A stretch of 64,000 bases of DNA from Massilia sp. Root335 (GTDB taxonomy: Bacteria > Pseudomonadota > Gammaproteobacteria > Burkholderiales > Burkholderiaceae_D): contig NZ_LMCY01000003.1 of assembly GCF_001425685.1 (NCBI RefSeq), positions 532,629 through 596,628 on the forward strand, written 5' to 3'. Below, piece by piece: positions 39,031 to 49,083 of this stretch; positions within the stretch are counted from its first letter, which is position 1, and each line of letters starts with the position of its first letter. Both the position numbers and the translations under genes were made by a program. The notes below the pieces were generated by a model, which searched no databases, was not told the origin of the DNA, and worked only from the letters and a program-made list of their open reading frames with translations.

Positions 39031-39735
39031 TCAGACGAATTCGGGTTGGGACACTGCCAGGTACATCTCGGCGATCCGGATGTCGTCCGGCAGCGTCACT
39101 TTGAGATTGCGGGGATGCCCTTCCACCAATCTTGGGCTCAATCCGAGGGCTTCAACCGCACTGGCGTCATCGGTAATCGAATCGGGGTCGGTGGCCGCGG
39201 ACAGCGCCTCGCGCAGCAGTTCGTAGCGGAACATCTGCGGGGTCTGGGCCAGCCACAGCCCGTTGCGGGGTACGGTCCCGCACGCTTCACCGTCGATGCC
39301 GCGCTTGACCGTGTCGACGACCGGCAGCGCCAGCAGGCCGCCGGCCGGGTGGTCGCCCGTGTCCTTGATCAGCTTTTCGATCAGTTCGGCCGTGAGGCCG
39401 GGACGGGCCGCGTCGTGCACGAGCACCAGGTCCGGGCCGGACAGCGTGTTCGCGAGCACCGCGAGGCCGTTGCGCACGGATTCCATGCGGCTGGCGCCGC
39501 CGCAGCGCAGGACCGTCACGCCGTGATGGGGCGCGACGGCGTCGATATAGGGGTCGTCCGGACTCACGACGACGAAGGTGTGCGCGATGAGCTCGCTGGA
39601 CAGGAACGCGTCGAGCGTATGCCTGAGCATCGGTTTGCCGCCGATTTTCAGGTACTGCTTGGGGCTCGTGGCCCCCATCCTGGCGCCGACGCCGGCGGCG
39701 GGAATCAGGGCGAAATAACGTGGTGCTTGAGTCAT
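39031..39735 (-). CDS. ispD: 2-C-methyl-D-erythritol 4-phosphate cytidylyltransferase
   Basis: IspD attaches CMP to 2-C-methyl-D-erythritol 4-phosphate in the MEP isoprenoid pathway. The 234-residue protein opens with the nucleotide-binding signature ALIPAAGVGARMGATSPKQY and contains VLVHDAARPGLTAELIEKL, typical of the family. The ATG at 39735 gives the normal length. ispF follows directly. About 326 bp without a gene lie upstream. Confidence 0.97.
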   Translation of the reverse strand: MTQAPRYFALIPAAGVGARMGATSPKQYLKIGGKPMLRHTLDAFLSSELIAHTFVVVSPDDPYIDAVAPHHGVTVLRCGGASRMESVRNGLAVLANTLSGPDLVLVHDAARPGLTAELIEKLIKDTGDHPAGGLLALPVVDTVKRGIDGEACGTVPRNGLWLAQTPQMFRYELLREALSAATDPDSITDDASAVEALGLSPRLVEGHPRNLKVTLPDDIRIAEMYLAVSQPEFV

Positions 39736-40061
39736 GTAAATTTTACGCTACGATCGGAAACGTCTTGTCGATCCAATAATAGACTGTACCTCACCTTGGC
39801 AAACTTTGCTGGGACGCGCGTATTCCCGCGGACAGTCGATCGCGGCCTGTCTCGGCCTTGCCTTCTCGGCCTTACCCTAATGTACGGCATCCGGCCGCGG
39901 TCGACGTCGCGCTGCAGCAGTGTCCGCGACTCGGCGGCGCGCGCATACAACGGTTTGCCGGCGAAGCGCCCGCCCTTCCACTTTCGGCAGATCGTGCAGG
40001 CAGGACTTGAGATGGCGCATTTCGCGCGCAAGTATCTCGTCGCACACGCACGCGGCGAGCG
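39736..40061. other. Gene-free stretch upstream of ispD
   Basis: No supported gene. Frames on both strands are open but their products are Arg/Pro-rich shadow-like and match nothing I know. For transcription of ispD on the minus strand, TTGCCA (39797-39802) and TATTAT (39776-39781) form a weak promoter with a 15-bp spacer. No repeat or terminator was recognised. Confidence 0.4.
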
Positions 40062-40619
40062 TTACGCCGGCGTCCAGGTGCCGGCGGCGAACTTCTCCAG
40101 CCAGAACGTGCCGATCACGGTCTTCACGTCCGTGATGTCGCCTTTCCTGACCATGTCGAGCATCTCGGGAATGGTCGCGGTGAAGGTCTCGAGGAATTCG
40201 CCGTCGTCCAGCTTCGCCTCACCTGCATTGAGGCCGCGCGCGAGGAACAGGTCGAGGTGCTCGTCGGAATACGCGATGGCGTTGTGGATGGTGCAGACGA
40301 AGTGCCAGTCGGTGGCCGTGTAGCCCGTCTCTTCTTCCAGCTCGCGCTTGGCGCAGGCGAGCGAGGCTTCGCCCGGATCGATCTTCCCGGCCGGGAATTC
40401 GATGAACACCTGCTCGTTCGGATAGCGGAACTGGCGTTCGAGCAGCACGCGGCCGTCGTCGAACAAGGCCAGGATCACGACGGCGCCGGGGTGGCGGATG
40501 AATTCGCGCTGCGTGATCTTGCCGTCAGGGAGCTTGACGCGGTCGCGCGAGACTTTGAGGAAGTGACCGTCGTAGGCGAGTTCGCCGTCGACTCTGGTTT
40601 CTTTGAGATGATCGTCCAT
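40062..40619 (-). CDS. NUDIX hydrolase (ADP-ribose pyrophosphatase type)
   Basis: A 185-residue NUDIX hydrolase. The full Nudix box is present: GKIDPGEASLACAK then RELEEETGY, fitting G-x5-E-x7-REUxEExGU. The N-terminal half (GELAYDGHFLKVSRDRVKLPDGKITQREFIRHPGAVVILAL) and the region VFIEFPAGKID are those of ADP-ribose pyrophosphatases (NudF-like). It cleaves ADP-ribose or a related nucleotide sugar to AMP and a phosphosugar. In betaproteobacteria this gene typically lies behind nuoN-DUF2818; here an NHL-type gene fragment has come between. Confidence 0.92.
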   Translation of the reverse strand: MDDHLKETRVDGELAYDGHFLKVSRDRVKLPDGKITQREFIRHPGAVVILALFDDGRVLLERQFRYPNEQVFIEFPAGKIDPGEASLACAKRELEEETGYTATDWHFVCTIHNAIAYSDEHLDLFLARGLNAGEAKLDDGEFLETFTATIPEMLDMVRKGDITDVKTVIGTFWLEKFAAGTWTPA

Positions 40620-40683
40620 GGGCGGTCCGGTTGGGTCGTGAGCCCGCAGTATAAGGCAAACGACCCGGACCGGTGCCCGCGCG

Positions 40684-40878
40684 CTACGGCACGATGCGCA
40701 GCACCGCGTTCTCGCTGATCACGTAGATGTTGTCGTCCATGCCCACCGTCAGCGCATCGATGGCGCCGAGGCTGCCCGGGGCACCCAGGCGCACGCCGTA
40801 CGCGCCCGGCGTGCCGGCGATCACGCTGTCGACGCCGGAAGGCGTGATCTTGTGCACCGAGTACCAGTCGCGCGCGGC
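40684..40878 (-). pseudogene. C-terminal fragment of an NHL/propeller-type protein
   Basis: About 64 codons in frame (WYSVHKITPSGVDSVIAGTP, then GVRLGAPGSLGAIDALTVGMDDNIYVISENAVLRIVP and a stop) look like the last one or two blades of an NHL-repeat propeller. There is no start codon or signal peptide for it: the segment begins right after the DUF2818 stop at 40880. It is therefore a remnant rather than a gene, inserted between two genes that are neighbours in related genomes. Confidence 0.6.
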
Positions 40879-40879
40879 A

Positions 40880-41200
40880 TCAGCCGCGGCGCTTGCGGAG
40901 GTAGCGCAGGACGAAACCTGGAAAGGCCAGCACGAGGAACATGCAGGCGGTGATCGCGTAGAACTCCCAGGTCTGGGGGAACGCGGTACCGATGCGGGAT
41001 TCGAGGGCGTGGGCCAGCGCGCCGACGACAAAGTATAAAACAATCAACTCGAGCAGGCGCACGACGAAGTATTTCGCGTGCGCCTTGTTCTGTGCCGGCT
41101 TCACGGGAATGAAGCCGAGCACGCTCTCGTTGAGGAACGGCAGGTTGGCGAACGCAAGTGCGACCGCGATCACCAACCAGCTGGCCAGGGAGACGTCCAC
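40880..41200 (-). CDS. DUF2818 family membrane protein
   Basis: A 106-residue protein starting at GTG 41200 with AAGG upstream. Three hydrophobic helices are visible (SWLVIAVALAFANLPFL; LLELIVLYFVVGALAHAL; FYAITACMFLVLAFPGFVL) and the C terminus is basic (RYLRKRRG). DUF2818 proteins are almost always found directly after nuoN in betaproteobacteria, which suggests a role tied to complex I assembly or the membrane arm; no biochemical function is known. It is 7 bp behind nuoN. Confidence 0.88.
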   Translation of the reverse strand: MDVSLASWLVIAVALAFANLPFLNESVLGFIPVKPAQNKAHAKYFVVRLLELIVLYFVVGALAHALESRIGTAFPQTWEFYAITACMFLVLAFPGFVLRYLRKRRG

Positions 41201-41207
41201 CGCGGCC

Positions 41208-42734
41208 TTAGGACTTCAGGGTCAGGGTCATGGCCGACAGGCAAGCCGCCAGCAGCGGGCCCGGCAGGATGCCCAGGATCACGACCAGGATGCCGTTCAG
41301 CGACAGCACGACGCGCATGTCCAGCGGGGTCGAGATCGGCGACGCATCGGCCACCTCGTCGAACCACATGACTTTCACGACGCGCAGGTAGTAGAACGCA
41401 CCCACCAGCGACGCGGCGACGGCGACGACCGCGAGCCACAGCTGGCCCGAACCGACGACGGCGTCCAGCACGGCCCACTTGGCCATGAAGCCCATCATCG
41501 GCGGCACGCCGGCCAGCGAGAACATCAGCGCGGTCATGACGAGCGCGTACCACGGGCTGCGCTTGGCCAGGCCCTTGAAGTCGGCCAGTTGTTCCGCTTC
41601 GTGGCCCGAGCGCGCCAGCATCATGATGACGCCGAAGCTGCCCAGCGTGGTCAGGACGTAGGTGATCGTGTAGTACATCGAGGCGCTGTAGGCGGTGGCG
41701 ATGTTCGCGGCATTCGCGGCGTCGCGGCTGCCGACCACGCCGGCCATCATGCCCAGCAGGACGAAGCCCAGCTGCGCGATGGTCGAGTACGCGAGCATGC
41801 GCTTCAGGTTGGCTTGCGCGATCGCGGTCAGGTTACCGATCACGAGCGACAGCACGGCCAGCGCCAGCAGCATCTGCTGCCAGTCGATCGCCAGCGGCAG
41901 CAGGCCCTCGACGAGGATGCGGATCATCATCGCGAACGAGGCCAGCTTCGGCGCGGCGCCCAGCAGCAGGGTGACGGCGGTCGGCGAGCCCTGGTACACG
42001 TCCGGGACCCACATGTGGAACGGCACGGCGCCCAGTTTGAAGGCCATGCCGGCCACGACGAACACGAGGCCGAACACGAGGATCGTGTGGTTGGCGGCGT
42101 TGCTCGACACCAGCTTGGCGATCGTCGTGATGTCCAGCGAACCGGTGGCGCCGTAGATCATCGAGATACCGTACAGCATGAAGCCCGACGCGAGCGAACC
42201 CAGGATGAAGTATTTCATCGCGGCTTCGGTCGAGATCGCGTGGTCGCGGCGCAGGGCCACCAGCGCGTACAGGGACAGCGACATCAGTTCCAGGCCCAGG
42301 TAGATCGGCAGCATGTTGTTACCGGAGATCATGACCATCTGGCCCAGCATCGTGAACAGCGCGAGCACGTAGAACTCGCCGCCCAGATTGCCGGACATCA
42401 TGCCGCGCTCGGCCGTGTACTGGCGCGAGTACACGAGCGTGACGCCCACGGCCAGGTAGGTGAACAGCTTGAGCAGGTTCGCCATCGGGTCCGACACGAA
42501 CATGTTGTAGAACGTGTAGGTCGTCGTGCCGGCCTTGAAGTCGGCGTAGGTGATCACCGCGCAGCCCACCAGGGTGAGCAGCGACAGGATGTAGGTCAGC
42601 GTACGCTTGCCGTCCTTCTGGAACATGTCGATCAGAAGGATGGCGCAGGACGCGATGACCAGGAAGATTTCTGCAGCGACCGGCCCCAGGTTGTTGGCGG
42701 CCAGCACGGCTTGGGTGTTAATCATCGGATTCAT
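41208..42734 (-). CDS. nuoN: NADH-quinone oxidoreductase subunit N
   Basis: NuoN is one of the three antiporter-like proton-pumping subunits in the membrane arm of complex I. The 508-residue protein has about 14 helices. Landmarks are [15 protein letters not shown], the Lys-containing helix [53 protein letters not shown] and [18 protein letters not shown]. It is the last nuo gene of the cluster, 24 bp after nuoM, and is followed by DUF2818. Confidence 0.97.
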   Translation of the reverse strand: MNPMINTQAVLAANNLGPVAAEIFLVIASCAILLIDMFQKDGKRTLTYILSLLTLVGCAVITYADFKAGTTTYTFYNMFVSDPMANLLKLFTYLAVGVTLVYSRQYTAERGMMSGNLGGEFYVLALFTMLGQMVMISGNNMLPIYLGLELMSLSLYALVALRRDHAISTEAAMKYFILGSLASGFMLYGISMIYGATGSLDITTIAKLVSSNAANHTILVFGLVFVVAGMAFKLGAVPFHMWVPDVYQGSPTAVTLLLGAAPKLASFAMMIRILVEGLLPLAIDWQQMLLALAVLSLVIGNLTAIAQANLKRMLAYSTIAQLGFVLLGMMAGVVGSRDAANAANIATAYSASMYYTITYVLTTLGSFGVIMMLARSGHEAEQLADFKGLAKRSPWYALVMTALMFSLAGVPPMMGFMAKWAVLDAVVGSGQLWLAVVAVAASLVGAFYYLRVVKVMWFDEVADASPISTPLDMRVVLSLNGILVVILGILPGPLLAACLSAMTLTLKS

Positions 42735-42758
42735 ATCGTTGTTGTAGCCTCTATCGAC

Positions 42759-44285
42759 TCAGTGCGCGGCGACCGCAGCCACTGCCGTCGGCAGCTTGCT
42801 GACCGAGACGTGCTGCAACAGGTCCGCCACCGACACTTGCATCGAATCGGTGAACGGTGCCGGATACAGCCCCATGTAGATCGTCAGGATCGCGAGCACG
42901 CCCAGCATGAAGAACTCGCGGCCGTTCAGGTCGACCAGCTCGGCCACGTGCTTGTTGCCGATCTTGCCGAACACGACGCGCTTGACCATCCACAACGAGT
43001 ACGCCGCGCCCAGGATCAGGGCGGTGGCGGCCAGCAGGCCCGTCCAGAAGTTGAACTTGACGGCGCCCAGGATGACCATGAACTCGCCCACGAAGCCCGA
43101 CGTGGCCGGCAGGCCGCAGTTGGCCATCGCGAACAGTACCGAGAACGCGGCGAACTTCGGCATCACGTTGACGACCCCGCCGTAGTCGGCGATCTGGCGC
43201 GAGTGCATGCGGTCGTACAGCACGCCGATGCACAGGAACATGGCGCCCGACACGAAGCCGTGCGAGATCATCTGCACGATACCGCCCTGCACGCCGATCT
43301 CGTTGAAGATGAAGAAGCCGAGCGTGACGAAGCCCATGTGGGCGATCGACGAGTACGCGACCAGTTTCTTCATGTCGACCTGCACCATCGCGACCAGGCC
43401 GATGTAGATCACGGCAATCAAGGAAAGCACGATGATCAGCGGTGCCAGGTAGTGCGACGCGTCAGGCGCGATCGGCAGCGAGAACCGCAGGAAGCCGTAA
43501 CCGCCCAGCTTCAGCATGATCGCGGCCAGCACGACGGAGCCGCCGGTCGGCGCTTCCACGTGGGCGTCCGGCAGCCAGGTGTGCACCGGCCACATCGGGA
43601 CCTTGACGGCGAACGCCATCAGGAAGGCCACGAAGATCAGGACCTGTTCCTTCATCGTCAGCGGCAGGTTGTGCCAGGCCAGGATGTCGAAGCTGCCGTT
43701 CGATTTGTTGTACAGGTAGATGATCGCGATCAGCGTCAGCAGCGAGCCCATGAACGTGTACAGGAAGAACTTGAACGACGCGTACACGCGATTCGGGCCG
43801 CCGAACACGCCGATGATGATGAACATCGGGATCAGGGTGGCTTCGAAGAAGAAGTAGAACAGCAGGCCGTCCAGTGCGACGAACACGCCGATCATCAGGC
43901 CCGACATCAGCAGGAACGAACCCATGTACTGGGCCACGCGCTCCTGGATCACTTCCCAGGCCGAGATCACGACGATGATCGTGATGAATGCGGTCAGCGG
44001 CACGAACCACAGCGAGAGGCCGTCGATGCCCAGGTAGTACTGGATGTTGAAACGTTCGATCCAGGCGGCCTTCTCCACGAACTGCGGTCCGTGGGCCGTG
44101 TTGCTGAACTGCGTCATCAGCGGGATGGTCGGCAGGAAGCTGACCACCGCGCCCGCCAGCGCCAGCAGGCGGGTGAAGCCCGCTTTGCTGTCGCGACCGA
44201 CTGCCAGCACGATGATGCCGCACAGGATCGGCAACCAGACCGACAGGCTCAGGTAAGGAGGAAAGGTAGAAATCGTAGACTGCAT
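42759..44285 (-). CDS. nuoM: NADH-quinone oxidoreductase subunit M
   Basis: A 508-residue antiporter-like proton channel of complex I. Key motifs are the Glu-containing helix FFFEATLIPMFIIIGVFGG, KVPMWPVHTWLPDAHVEAPTGGSVVLAAIMLKLGGYG, and KLVAYSSIAHMGFVTLG. Length and helix number (about 14) are standard. It sits between nuoL and nuoN on the same strand with short gaps (16 and 24 bp). Confidence 0.97.
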   Translation of the reverse strand: MQSTISTFPPYLSLSVWLPILCGIIVLAVGRDSKAGFTRLLALAGAVVSFLPTIPLMTQFSNTAHGPQFVEKAAWIERFNIQYYLGIDGLSLWFVPLTAFITIIVVISAWEVIQERVAQYMGSFLLMSGLMIGVFVALDGLLFYFFFEATLIPMFIIIGVFGGPNRVYASFKFFLYTFMGSLLTLIAIIYLYNKSNGSFDILAWHNLPLTMKEQVLIFVAFLMAFAVKVPMWPVHTWLPDAHVEAPTGGSVVLAAIMLKLGGYGFLRFSLPIAPDASHYLAPLIIVLSLIAVIYIGLVAMVQVDMKKLVAYSSIAHMGFVTLGFFIFNEIGVQGGIVQMISHGFVSGAMFLCIGVLYDRMHSRQIADYGGVVNVMPKFAAFSVLFAMANCGLPATSGFVGEFMVILGAVKFNFWTGLLAATALILGAAYSLWMVKRVVFGKIGNKHVAELVDLNGREFFMLGVLAILTIYMGLYPAPFTDSMQVSVADLLQHVSVSKLPTAVAAVAAH

Positions 44286-44301
44286 CTTGTTTTTCTCTCT
44301 T

Positions 44302-46449
44302 TTAAGCGTGCCAGAACGGGAAGAAGTACAGCAGCGTACCCAGCACGCCCAGGATCATCACGAACGCATAGTGGTAGATGTAACCAGTCTGGAACGTACG
44401 GACGATGGTCGAGAACCAGCCCACCAGCTTCGCGGAGCCGTTGACGACGAGGCCGTCGATCAGCGCGCGGTCGCCCACTTGCCACAGGCCCTTGCCCAGC
44501 AGGCGTGCGCCGCCGGCGAAGACGATCTCGTTGAACTTGTCCATGTAGTACTTGTTGTCCAGCAGCGTGTGGATCGGACGCAGCGCCTTGTAGAAGGCCG
44601 CCGGCACGCGCGGATTGATCATGTAGCAGTAGAACGCGGCGACGACGCCGGCCAGCGCGATCCAGAACGGCAGCGACGTGAACGCATGCACGCCCATCGC
44701 GACCGGGCCGCTGAACTCGTGCGCCAGCTCTTCCATCGCCGGATGGCGCTCGGCATTGATGGTGATGACGTTGTTGAAGAAGCCGCCGTACAGCATCGGC
44801 TTGATCGCAAAGAAACCGATGATGACGGACGGGATCGCCAGCAGGATCAGCGGCAGCGTGACGACCAGCGGCGACTCGTGCGGCTTCTGGCCCGGGGCCA
44901 GGCCGTGGTGGCCATGGTCGTCGTGCTCTTCTTCGTGGTGCGCGTCCGAATCGTGCTCGGCGTGGGCGTCGTGGCCGTGGGCGGCCTTCGCCTGGTCGTG
45001 CGCGTCGTGGCGGTGCGACGCGTCGCCGTGCGCGTGGTCGTCGTGCGCATCGCCGTGGCCATGACCTTTGCCGAAGCGCTCCTCGCCGTGGAACACGAGG
45101 AAGTACATGCGGAACGAGTAGAACGCGGTCACGAACACGCCGGCAACGACGGCGAAATACGCGAAGCCCGTGCCCCACAGGTGCGAGGCGTGGACGGCTT
45201 CGATGATCGAATCCTTCGAGTAGAAGCCGGCGAAGAATGGGGTGCCGATCAGTGCCAGCGAACCCACCAGCGACGTGATCCAGGTGATCGGCATGTACTT
45301 GCGCAGGCCGCCCATGTTGCGCATGTCCTGGTCGTGGTGCATGCCGATGATGACGGAGCCGGCGCCGAGGAACAGCAGCGCCTTGAAGAACGCGTGGGTC
45401 ATCAGGTGGAACACGGCGACGTTGTACGCCGACACGCCCAGCGCGACCGTCATATAGCCCAGCTGCGACAGCGTGGAGTACGCGACGACGCGCTTGATGT
45501 CGTTCTGGATGATGCCCAGGAAGCCCATGAACAGCGCGGTGATCGAACCGATGACGACGATGAACGACAGCGCGGTGTCCGACAGCTCGAACAGCGGCGA
45601 CATGCGGGTCACCATGAAGATGCCGGCGGTAACCATCGTCGCGGCGTGGATCAGTGCCGAGATCGGGGTCGGGCCTTCCATCGAGTCAGGCAGCCACACG
45701 TGCAGCGGGAACTGCGCCGACTTGCCCATCGCGCCGATGAACAGGCAGATGCAGGCGGCGGTCAGCAGCGGCCAGGTCGTGCCGGGCACGAACATGGCCG
45801 ACAGCGCGCCGGCCTTGGCGAACGTCTCGTCGTAGTTCATCGTGCCGGTGGCGGCCAGCAGCAGGCCGATGCCGAGGATGAAGCCGAAGTCGCCGACGCG
45901 GTTCACGAGGAACGCCTTCATGTTCGCGAAGATCGCGGTCGGACGCGTGTACCAGAAGCCGATCAGCAGGTACGAGACCAGGCCCACCGCTTCCCAGCCG
46001 AAGAACAGCTGCAGGAAGTTGTTGGCCATGACCAGCATCAGCATCGAGAACGTGAACAGCGAGATGTACGAGAAGAAGCGGTTGTAGCCTTCGTCTTCGG
46101 CCATGTAGCCGATCGTGTAGATGTGGACCATCAGCGACACGAAGGTCACGACGCACATCATCATCGCGGACAGCGCGTCGATCTTGAAGCCGACCGACAT
46201 TTTCATGGTGCCGACGGTCATCCAGGTGTAGATGTCGCCGTTATACGTGGCGCCGTCGATCACCTGGTTCAGCGTCATGATCGAGATGACCATGGCGATG
46301 AAGACGCCCAGGATGGTCGCGGAATGCGACACGACCCGGCCGACCACGTTGCCGAAGAACTTGGTGCCGAGCAGGCCGGCGATCGCCGAGCCCGCGAGCG
46401 GCGCGAGTGGCACCGCCAGCAAGAGGTTAGGGTTAATTTGCCCCGCCAT
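44302..46449 (-). CDS. nuoL: NADH-quinone oxidoreductase subunit L with His-rich insertion
   Basis: NuoL is the distal proton-pumping subunit of complex I, with the long lateral helix at its C terminus. The 715-residue protein is about 100 residues longer than E. coli NuoL. Core motifs are intact (FFGWEAVGLVSYLLIGFWY; AQFPLHVWLPDSMEGPTPISALIHAATMVTAGIFMVTRM; VVAYSTLSQLGYMTVALG). The extra length comes mainly from a hydrophilic insertion at about residues 456-515 that is packed with His, Asp and Ala (for example HGHGDAHDDHAHGD and HHEEEHDDHGHHG), placed between two helices after YFLVFHGEERFG. It could bind metal ions; the insertion is in frame with no sign of frameshift. Confidence 0.96.
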   Translation of the reverse strand: MAGQINPNLLLAVPLAPLAGSAIAGLLGTKFFGNVVGRVVSHSATILGVFIAMVISIMTLNQVIDGATYNGDIYTWMTVGTMKMSVGFKIDALSAMMMCVVTFVSLMVHIYTIGYMAEDEGYNRFFSYISLFTFSMLMLVMANNFLQLFFGWEAVGLVSYLLIGFWYTRPTAIFANMKAFLVNRVGDFGFILGIGLLLAATGTMNYDETFAKAGALSAMFVPGTTWPLLTAACICLFIGAMGKSAQFPLHVWLPDSMEGPTPISALIHAATMVTAGIFMVTRMSPLFELSDTALSFIVVIGSITALFMGFLGIIQNDIKRVVAYSTLSQLGYMTVALGVSAYNVAVFHLMTHAFFKALLFLGAGSVIIGMHHDQDMRNMGGLRKYMPITWITSLVGSLALIGTPFFAGFYSKDSIIEAVHASHLWGTGFAYFAVVAGVFVTAFYSFRMYFLVFHGEERFGKGHGHGDAHDDHAHGDASHRHDAHDQAKAAHGHDAHAEHDSDAHHEEEHDDHGHHGLAPGQKPHESPLVVTLPLILLAIPSVIIGFFAIKPMLYGGFFNNVITINAERHPAMEELAHEFSGPVAMGVHAFTSLPFWIALAGVVAAFYCYMINPRVPAAFYKALRPIHTLLDNKYYMDKFNEIVFAGGARLLGKGLWQVGDRALIDGLVVNGSAKLVGWFSTIVRTFQTGYIYHYAFVMILGVLGTLLYFFPFWHA

Positions 46450-46494
46450 ATTGAACCTTTTGTTTATTTATCAGGAGGTTGACAGACAAACCGC

Positions 46495-46803
46495 TTAGCC
46501 CTTCAGGCTGTCGAGGTCTTCCACGTTGATCGTGTCCAGGTTACGGAACAGGACCACCAGGATCGCCAGGCCGATCGCCGATTCGGCGGCCGCGACAGTC
46601 AGGATGAAGAACACGAAGATCTGCCCTGCCGCGTCGCCCAGATAATGCGAGAACGCCACAAAGTTCAGGTTCACCGCCAGCAGCATCAGTTCGATGGCCA
46701 TCAGCAGGATGATGATGTTCTTCCGGTTCAGGAAAATGCCGATCACGGAGATCGCGAACAGGATCGCGCCCAGGATCAGGTAATGAGCGAGCGATAAAGT
46801 CAT
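46495..46803 (-). CDS. nuoK: NADH-quinone oxidoreductase subunit K
   Basis: A 102-residue, three-helix subunit of the membrane arm. The two buried Glu residues used in proton coupling are present ([19 protein letters not shown] and [16 protein letters not shown]). Its ATG overlaps the stop of nuoJ by 4 bp (ATGA), the usual arrangement. Confidence 0.97.
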   Translation of the reverse strand: MTLSLAHYLILGAILFAISVIGIFLNRKNIIILLMAIELMLLAVNLNFVAFSHYLGDAAGQIFVFFILTVAAAESAIGLAILVVLFRNLDTINVEDLDSLKG

Positions 46804-47450
46804 TGCGTCTCCTTGTTCGCGGCGGCGGCAACGGCAGCGTCGTCGATCGCCTTCTGGTTCACCGTCTGCATCTTGACGATCTTCAGACGGTCGTTACGCT
46901 TGACGCGGACGGCGAGGCCCGGGTCGATGGCTTTGGTGTCCTTGCGCTTGCGCAGGGTCAGCGCCACGGCGGCGATGATGGCGACCAGCAGGATCAGGCC
47001 GGCGATCTCGAAACCGTAGATGTACTGGGTATAGATCAGGCGGCCCAGTTCGCGCGTGCCCCCGATGTGGCCCACGGCGCTTTCCGCCGGCGCATCGCCC
47101 TGGCCCAGGAAGCCGCGCCACAGGACGGCGGCCATCTCCAGCACGATCAGCGCGCCGACGCCCGACGCCACCGGCAGGTAGCCCCAGAAGCCTTCGCGCA
47201 TGCGGTCGATGTTAATGTCGAGCATCATCACGACGAACAGGAACAGCACCATGACGGCGCCGACGTAGACCAGTACCAGCACGATGGCCAGGAACTCGGC
47301 CTTGAGCAGCATCCAGATACCGGCAGCGTTGAAGAACGCGAGCACCAGGAACAGCGCGGCGTGCACCGGGTTCTTGGCGGTAATGACGCGCAACCCGGCC
47401 AGCACCATCACGGCCGCGAACACGTAGAACAGAACAGTTGTGAAATCCAT
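46800..47450 (-). CDS. nuoJ: NADH-quinone oxidoreductase subunit J
   Basis: A 216-residue, five-helix membrane subunit. The third helix ([21 protein letters not shown]) is the one that moves between pi-bulge and straight forms during turnover. Other helices are [19 protein letters not shown] and [19 protein letters not shown]. The C-terminal tail is hydrophilic and charged ([20 protein letters not shown]), as in other betaproteobacteria. Overlaps nuoK. Confidence 0.96.
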   Translation of the reverse strand: MDFTTVLFYVFAAVMVLAGLRVITAKNPVHAALFLVLAFFNAAGIWMLLKAEFLAIVLVLVYVGAVMVLFLFVVMMLDINIDRMREGFWGYLPVASGVGALIVLEMAAVLWRGFLGQGDAPAESAVGHIGGTRELGRLIYTQYIYGFEIAGLILLVAIIAAVALTLRKRKDTKAIDPGLAVRVKRNDRLKIVKMQTVNQKAIDDAAVAAAANKETQ

Positions 47451-47475
47451 GACTTACGCAGGAGCCCTTTTATTG

Positions 47476-47964
47476 TTAGCGGTACTTGGCATCGGCTTCG
47501 CGCGCGGCGGCGATGTCGTTCTCGTAGCGATCGCCCACGGCCAGCAGCATTTCCTTGGTGTAGTACAGGTCGCCGCGTTTTTCGCCGTGGTACTCCAGCA
47601 CTTGCGTCTCGACGATCGAATCGACCGGGCACGATTCTTCGCAGAAGCCGCAGAAGATGCACTTGGTCAGGTCGATGTCGTAGCGCGTGGTGCGGCGGGT
47701 GCCGTCCTCGCGCTGCGCCGACTCGATCGTGATGGCCATCGCCGGGCACACGGCTTCGCACAGCTTGCACGCGATGCAGCGCTCTTCCCCGTTCGGGTAG
47801 CGGCGCAGCGCATGCAGGCCGCGGAAGCGCGGCGAGATGGGGGTCTTTTCTTCCGGGTACTGGACCGTGATCTTGCGCGAGAACGCGTATTTGCCGGTCA
47901 GGGCCAGGCCCTTGATGAGCTCGGACAGCATCAGGCTGCCGAGGATCTCTTTAACTCGTGTCAT
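47476..47964 (-). CDS. nuoI: NADH-quinone oxidoreductase subunit I
   Basis: The ferredoxin-like subunit that carries clusters N6a and N6b, passing electrons to N2. Both 4Fe-4S motifs are complete: [16 protein letters not shown] and [16 protein letters not shown]. The 162-residue length is standard, and the amphipathic N terminus ([18 protein letters not shown]) attaches the subunit to the membrane arm. It lies 13 bp behind nuoH. Confidence 0.98.
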   Translation of the reverse strand: MTRVKEILGSLMLSELIKGLALTGKYAFSRKITVQYPEEKTPISPRFRGLHALRRYPNGEERCIACKLCEAVCPAMAITIESAQREDGTRRTTRYDIDLTKCIFCGFCEESCPVDSIVETQVLEYHGEKRGDLYYTKEMLLAVGDRYENDIAAAREADAKYR

Positions 47965-47977
47965 TTTGTGTGCTTCC

Positions 47978-49063
47978 TTACTTCCAGATGTTCCACGGCG
48001 TCTGCATCCAGCCGGCGACCAGCACCAGCCAGATCAGGGTCAGCGGAATGAACACTTTCCAGCCGAGACGCATGATCTGGTCGTAGCGGTAGCGCGGGAA
48101 CGTGCCGCGGACCCAGATGAACAGCGAGACGATCAGGAACATCTTGGCGAACAGCCAGAAGAAGCCGCCGAAACCGCCGCCGAATTCGAGGAACGAGAAC
48201 GGTGCGGCCCAGCCGCCCAGGAACATGATCGATGCCAGCGTGGCGACGAGGATCATGTTGGCGTACTCGGCCAGCATGAACATCGCGTACGACATGCCGG
48301 AATATTCCACCATGTGGCCGGCCACGATTTCCGATTCGCCTTCCACCACGTCGAACGGGTGGCGGTTGCATTCCGCCAGGCCGGACGTGATGTAGATGAC
48401 GAACAGCGGCAGCAGCGGCAGCCAGTTCCACGACAGCAGGTTGATGCCGTGGTCGACGGCCCAGCCGCGGGCCTGTGCGCCGACGATGTCCGAGAAGTTC
48501 AGCGAGCCCGACACCATCAGCACGACGACCATCACGAAGCCCATCGGGATTTCGTACGAGATCATCTGCGCCGATGCGCGCATGGCGCCCATGAACGAGT
48601 ACTTCGAGTTGGCGGACCAGCCGGCGATGATGATGCCGTACACCTCCATCGACGTGATCGCCAGCAGCAGCAGCAGGCCGGCATTCACGTTGGCGAGCGC
48701 GGCTTGCGGGCCGAACGGGATGACGGACCACGCGGCCAGCGCCGGCATGATGGTCATCAGCGGGCCGATCACGAACAGGCTCGGCGTCGCTTTCGCCGGG
48801 ATCACGATTTCCTTGAGCAGCAGCTTGAGGGCATCGGAAATCGGCTGCAGCAGGCCGCCGGGGCCCACGCGGTTCGGGCCGATACGGATGTGGATCCAGC
48901 CGATCAGCTTGCGCTCCCACAGCACGAGATAGGCGACGAGGCCCATCAGCGGCAGCAGGACGACGACGATTTTCAGCAGCGTCCACACGAGGGGCCAGGC
49001 CGCAGGGCCCAGCAGGCTCGCGCCGCCGCTGTTCAGGTTGTTGATCATGTCAGGTACCGACAT
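47978..49063 (-). CDS. nuoH: NADH-quinone oxidoreductase subunit H
   Basis: NuoH forms the quinone-binding chamber at the junction of the two arms. The 361-residue protein has eight helices; conserved stretches are [26 protein letters not shown], the acidic-loop segment [29 protein letters not shown] and [19 protein letters not shown]. The Glu residues of the E-channel are present in the GESE loop. Placed between nuoG and nuoI as usual. Confidence 0.98.
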   Translation of the reverse strand: MSVPDMINNLNSGGASLLGPAAWPLVWTLLKIVVVLLPLMGLVAYLVLWERKLIGWIHIRIGPNRVGPGGLLQPISDALKLLLKEIVIPAKATPSLFVIGPLMTIMPALAAWSVIPFGPQAALANVNAGLLLLLAITSMEVYGIIIAGWSANSKYSFMGAMRASAQMISYEIPMGFVMVVVLMVSGSLNFSDIVGAQARGWAVDHGINLLSWNWLPLLPLFVIYITSGLAECNRHPFDVVEGESEIVAGHMVEYSGMSYAMFMLAEYANMILVATLASIMFLGGWAAPFSFLEFGGGFGGFFWLFAKMFLIVSLFIWVRGTFPRYRYDQIMRLGWKVFIPLTLIWLVLVAGWMQTPWNIWK

Positions 49064-49083
49064 TTTGCTTGGGCTCCCCTGCT

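Noticed and set aside
39732-40031. Small gene upstream of ispD
   Set aside because: The frame is Arg-rich, has no good ribosome-binding site and matches no family.
40992-44444. Open frame of over 1,100 codons on the plus strand across nuoM and nuoN
   Set aside because: It is the antisense shadow of nuoN and nuoM: Gln/His/Arg-rich, without domains, typical of GC-rich DNA.
44890-45085. Frameshift or assembly error as the cause of the NuoL insertion
   Set aside because: The frame stays open on both sides with normal NuoL sequence, and the codons are consistently for His, Asp and Ala.
44287-46482. Open frame of 731 codons opposite nuoL
   Set aside because: Antisense shadow of nuoL; the Val/His-rich stretch simply mirrors the His-rich insertion.
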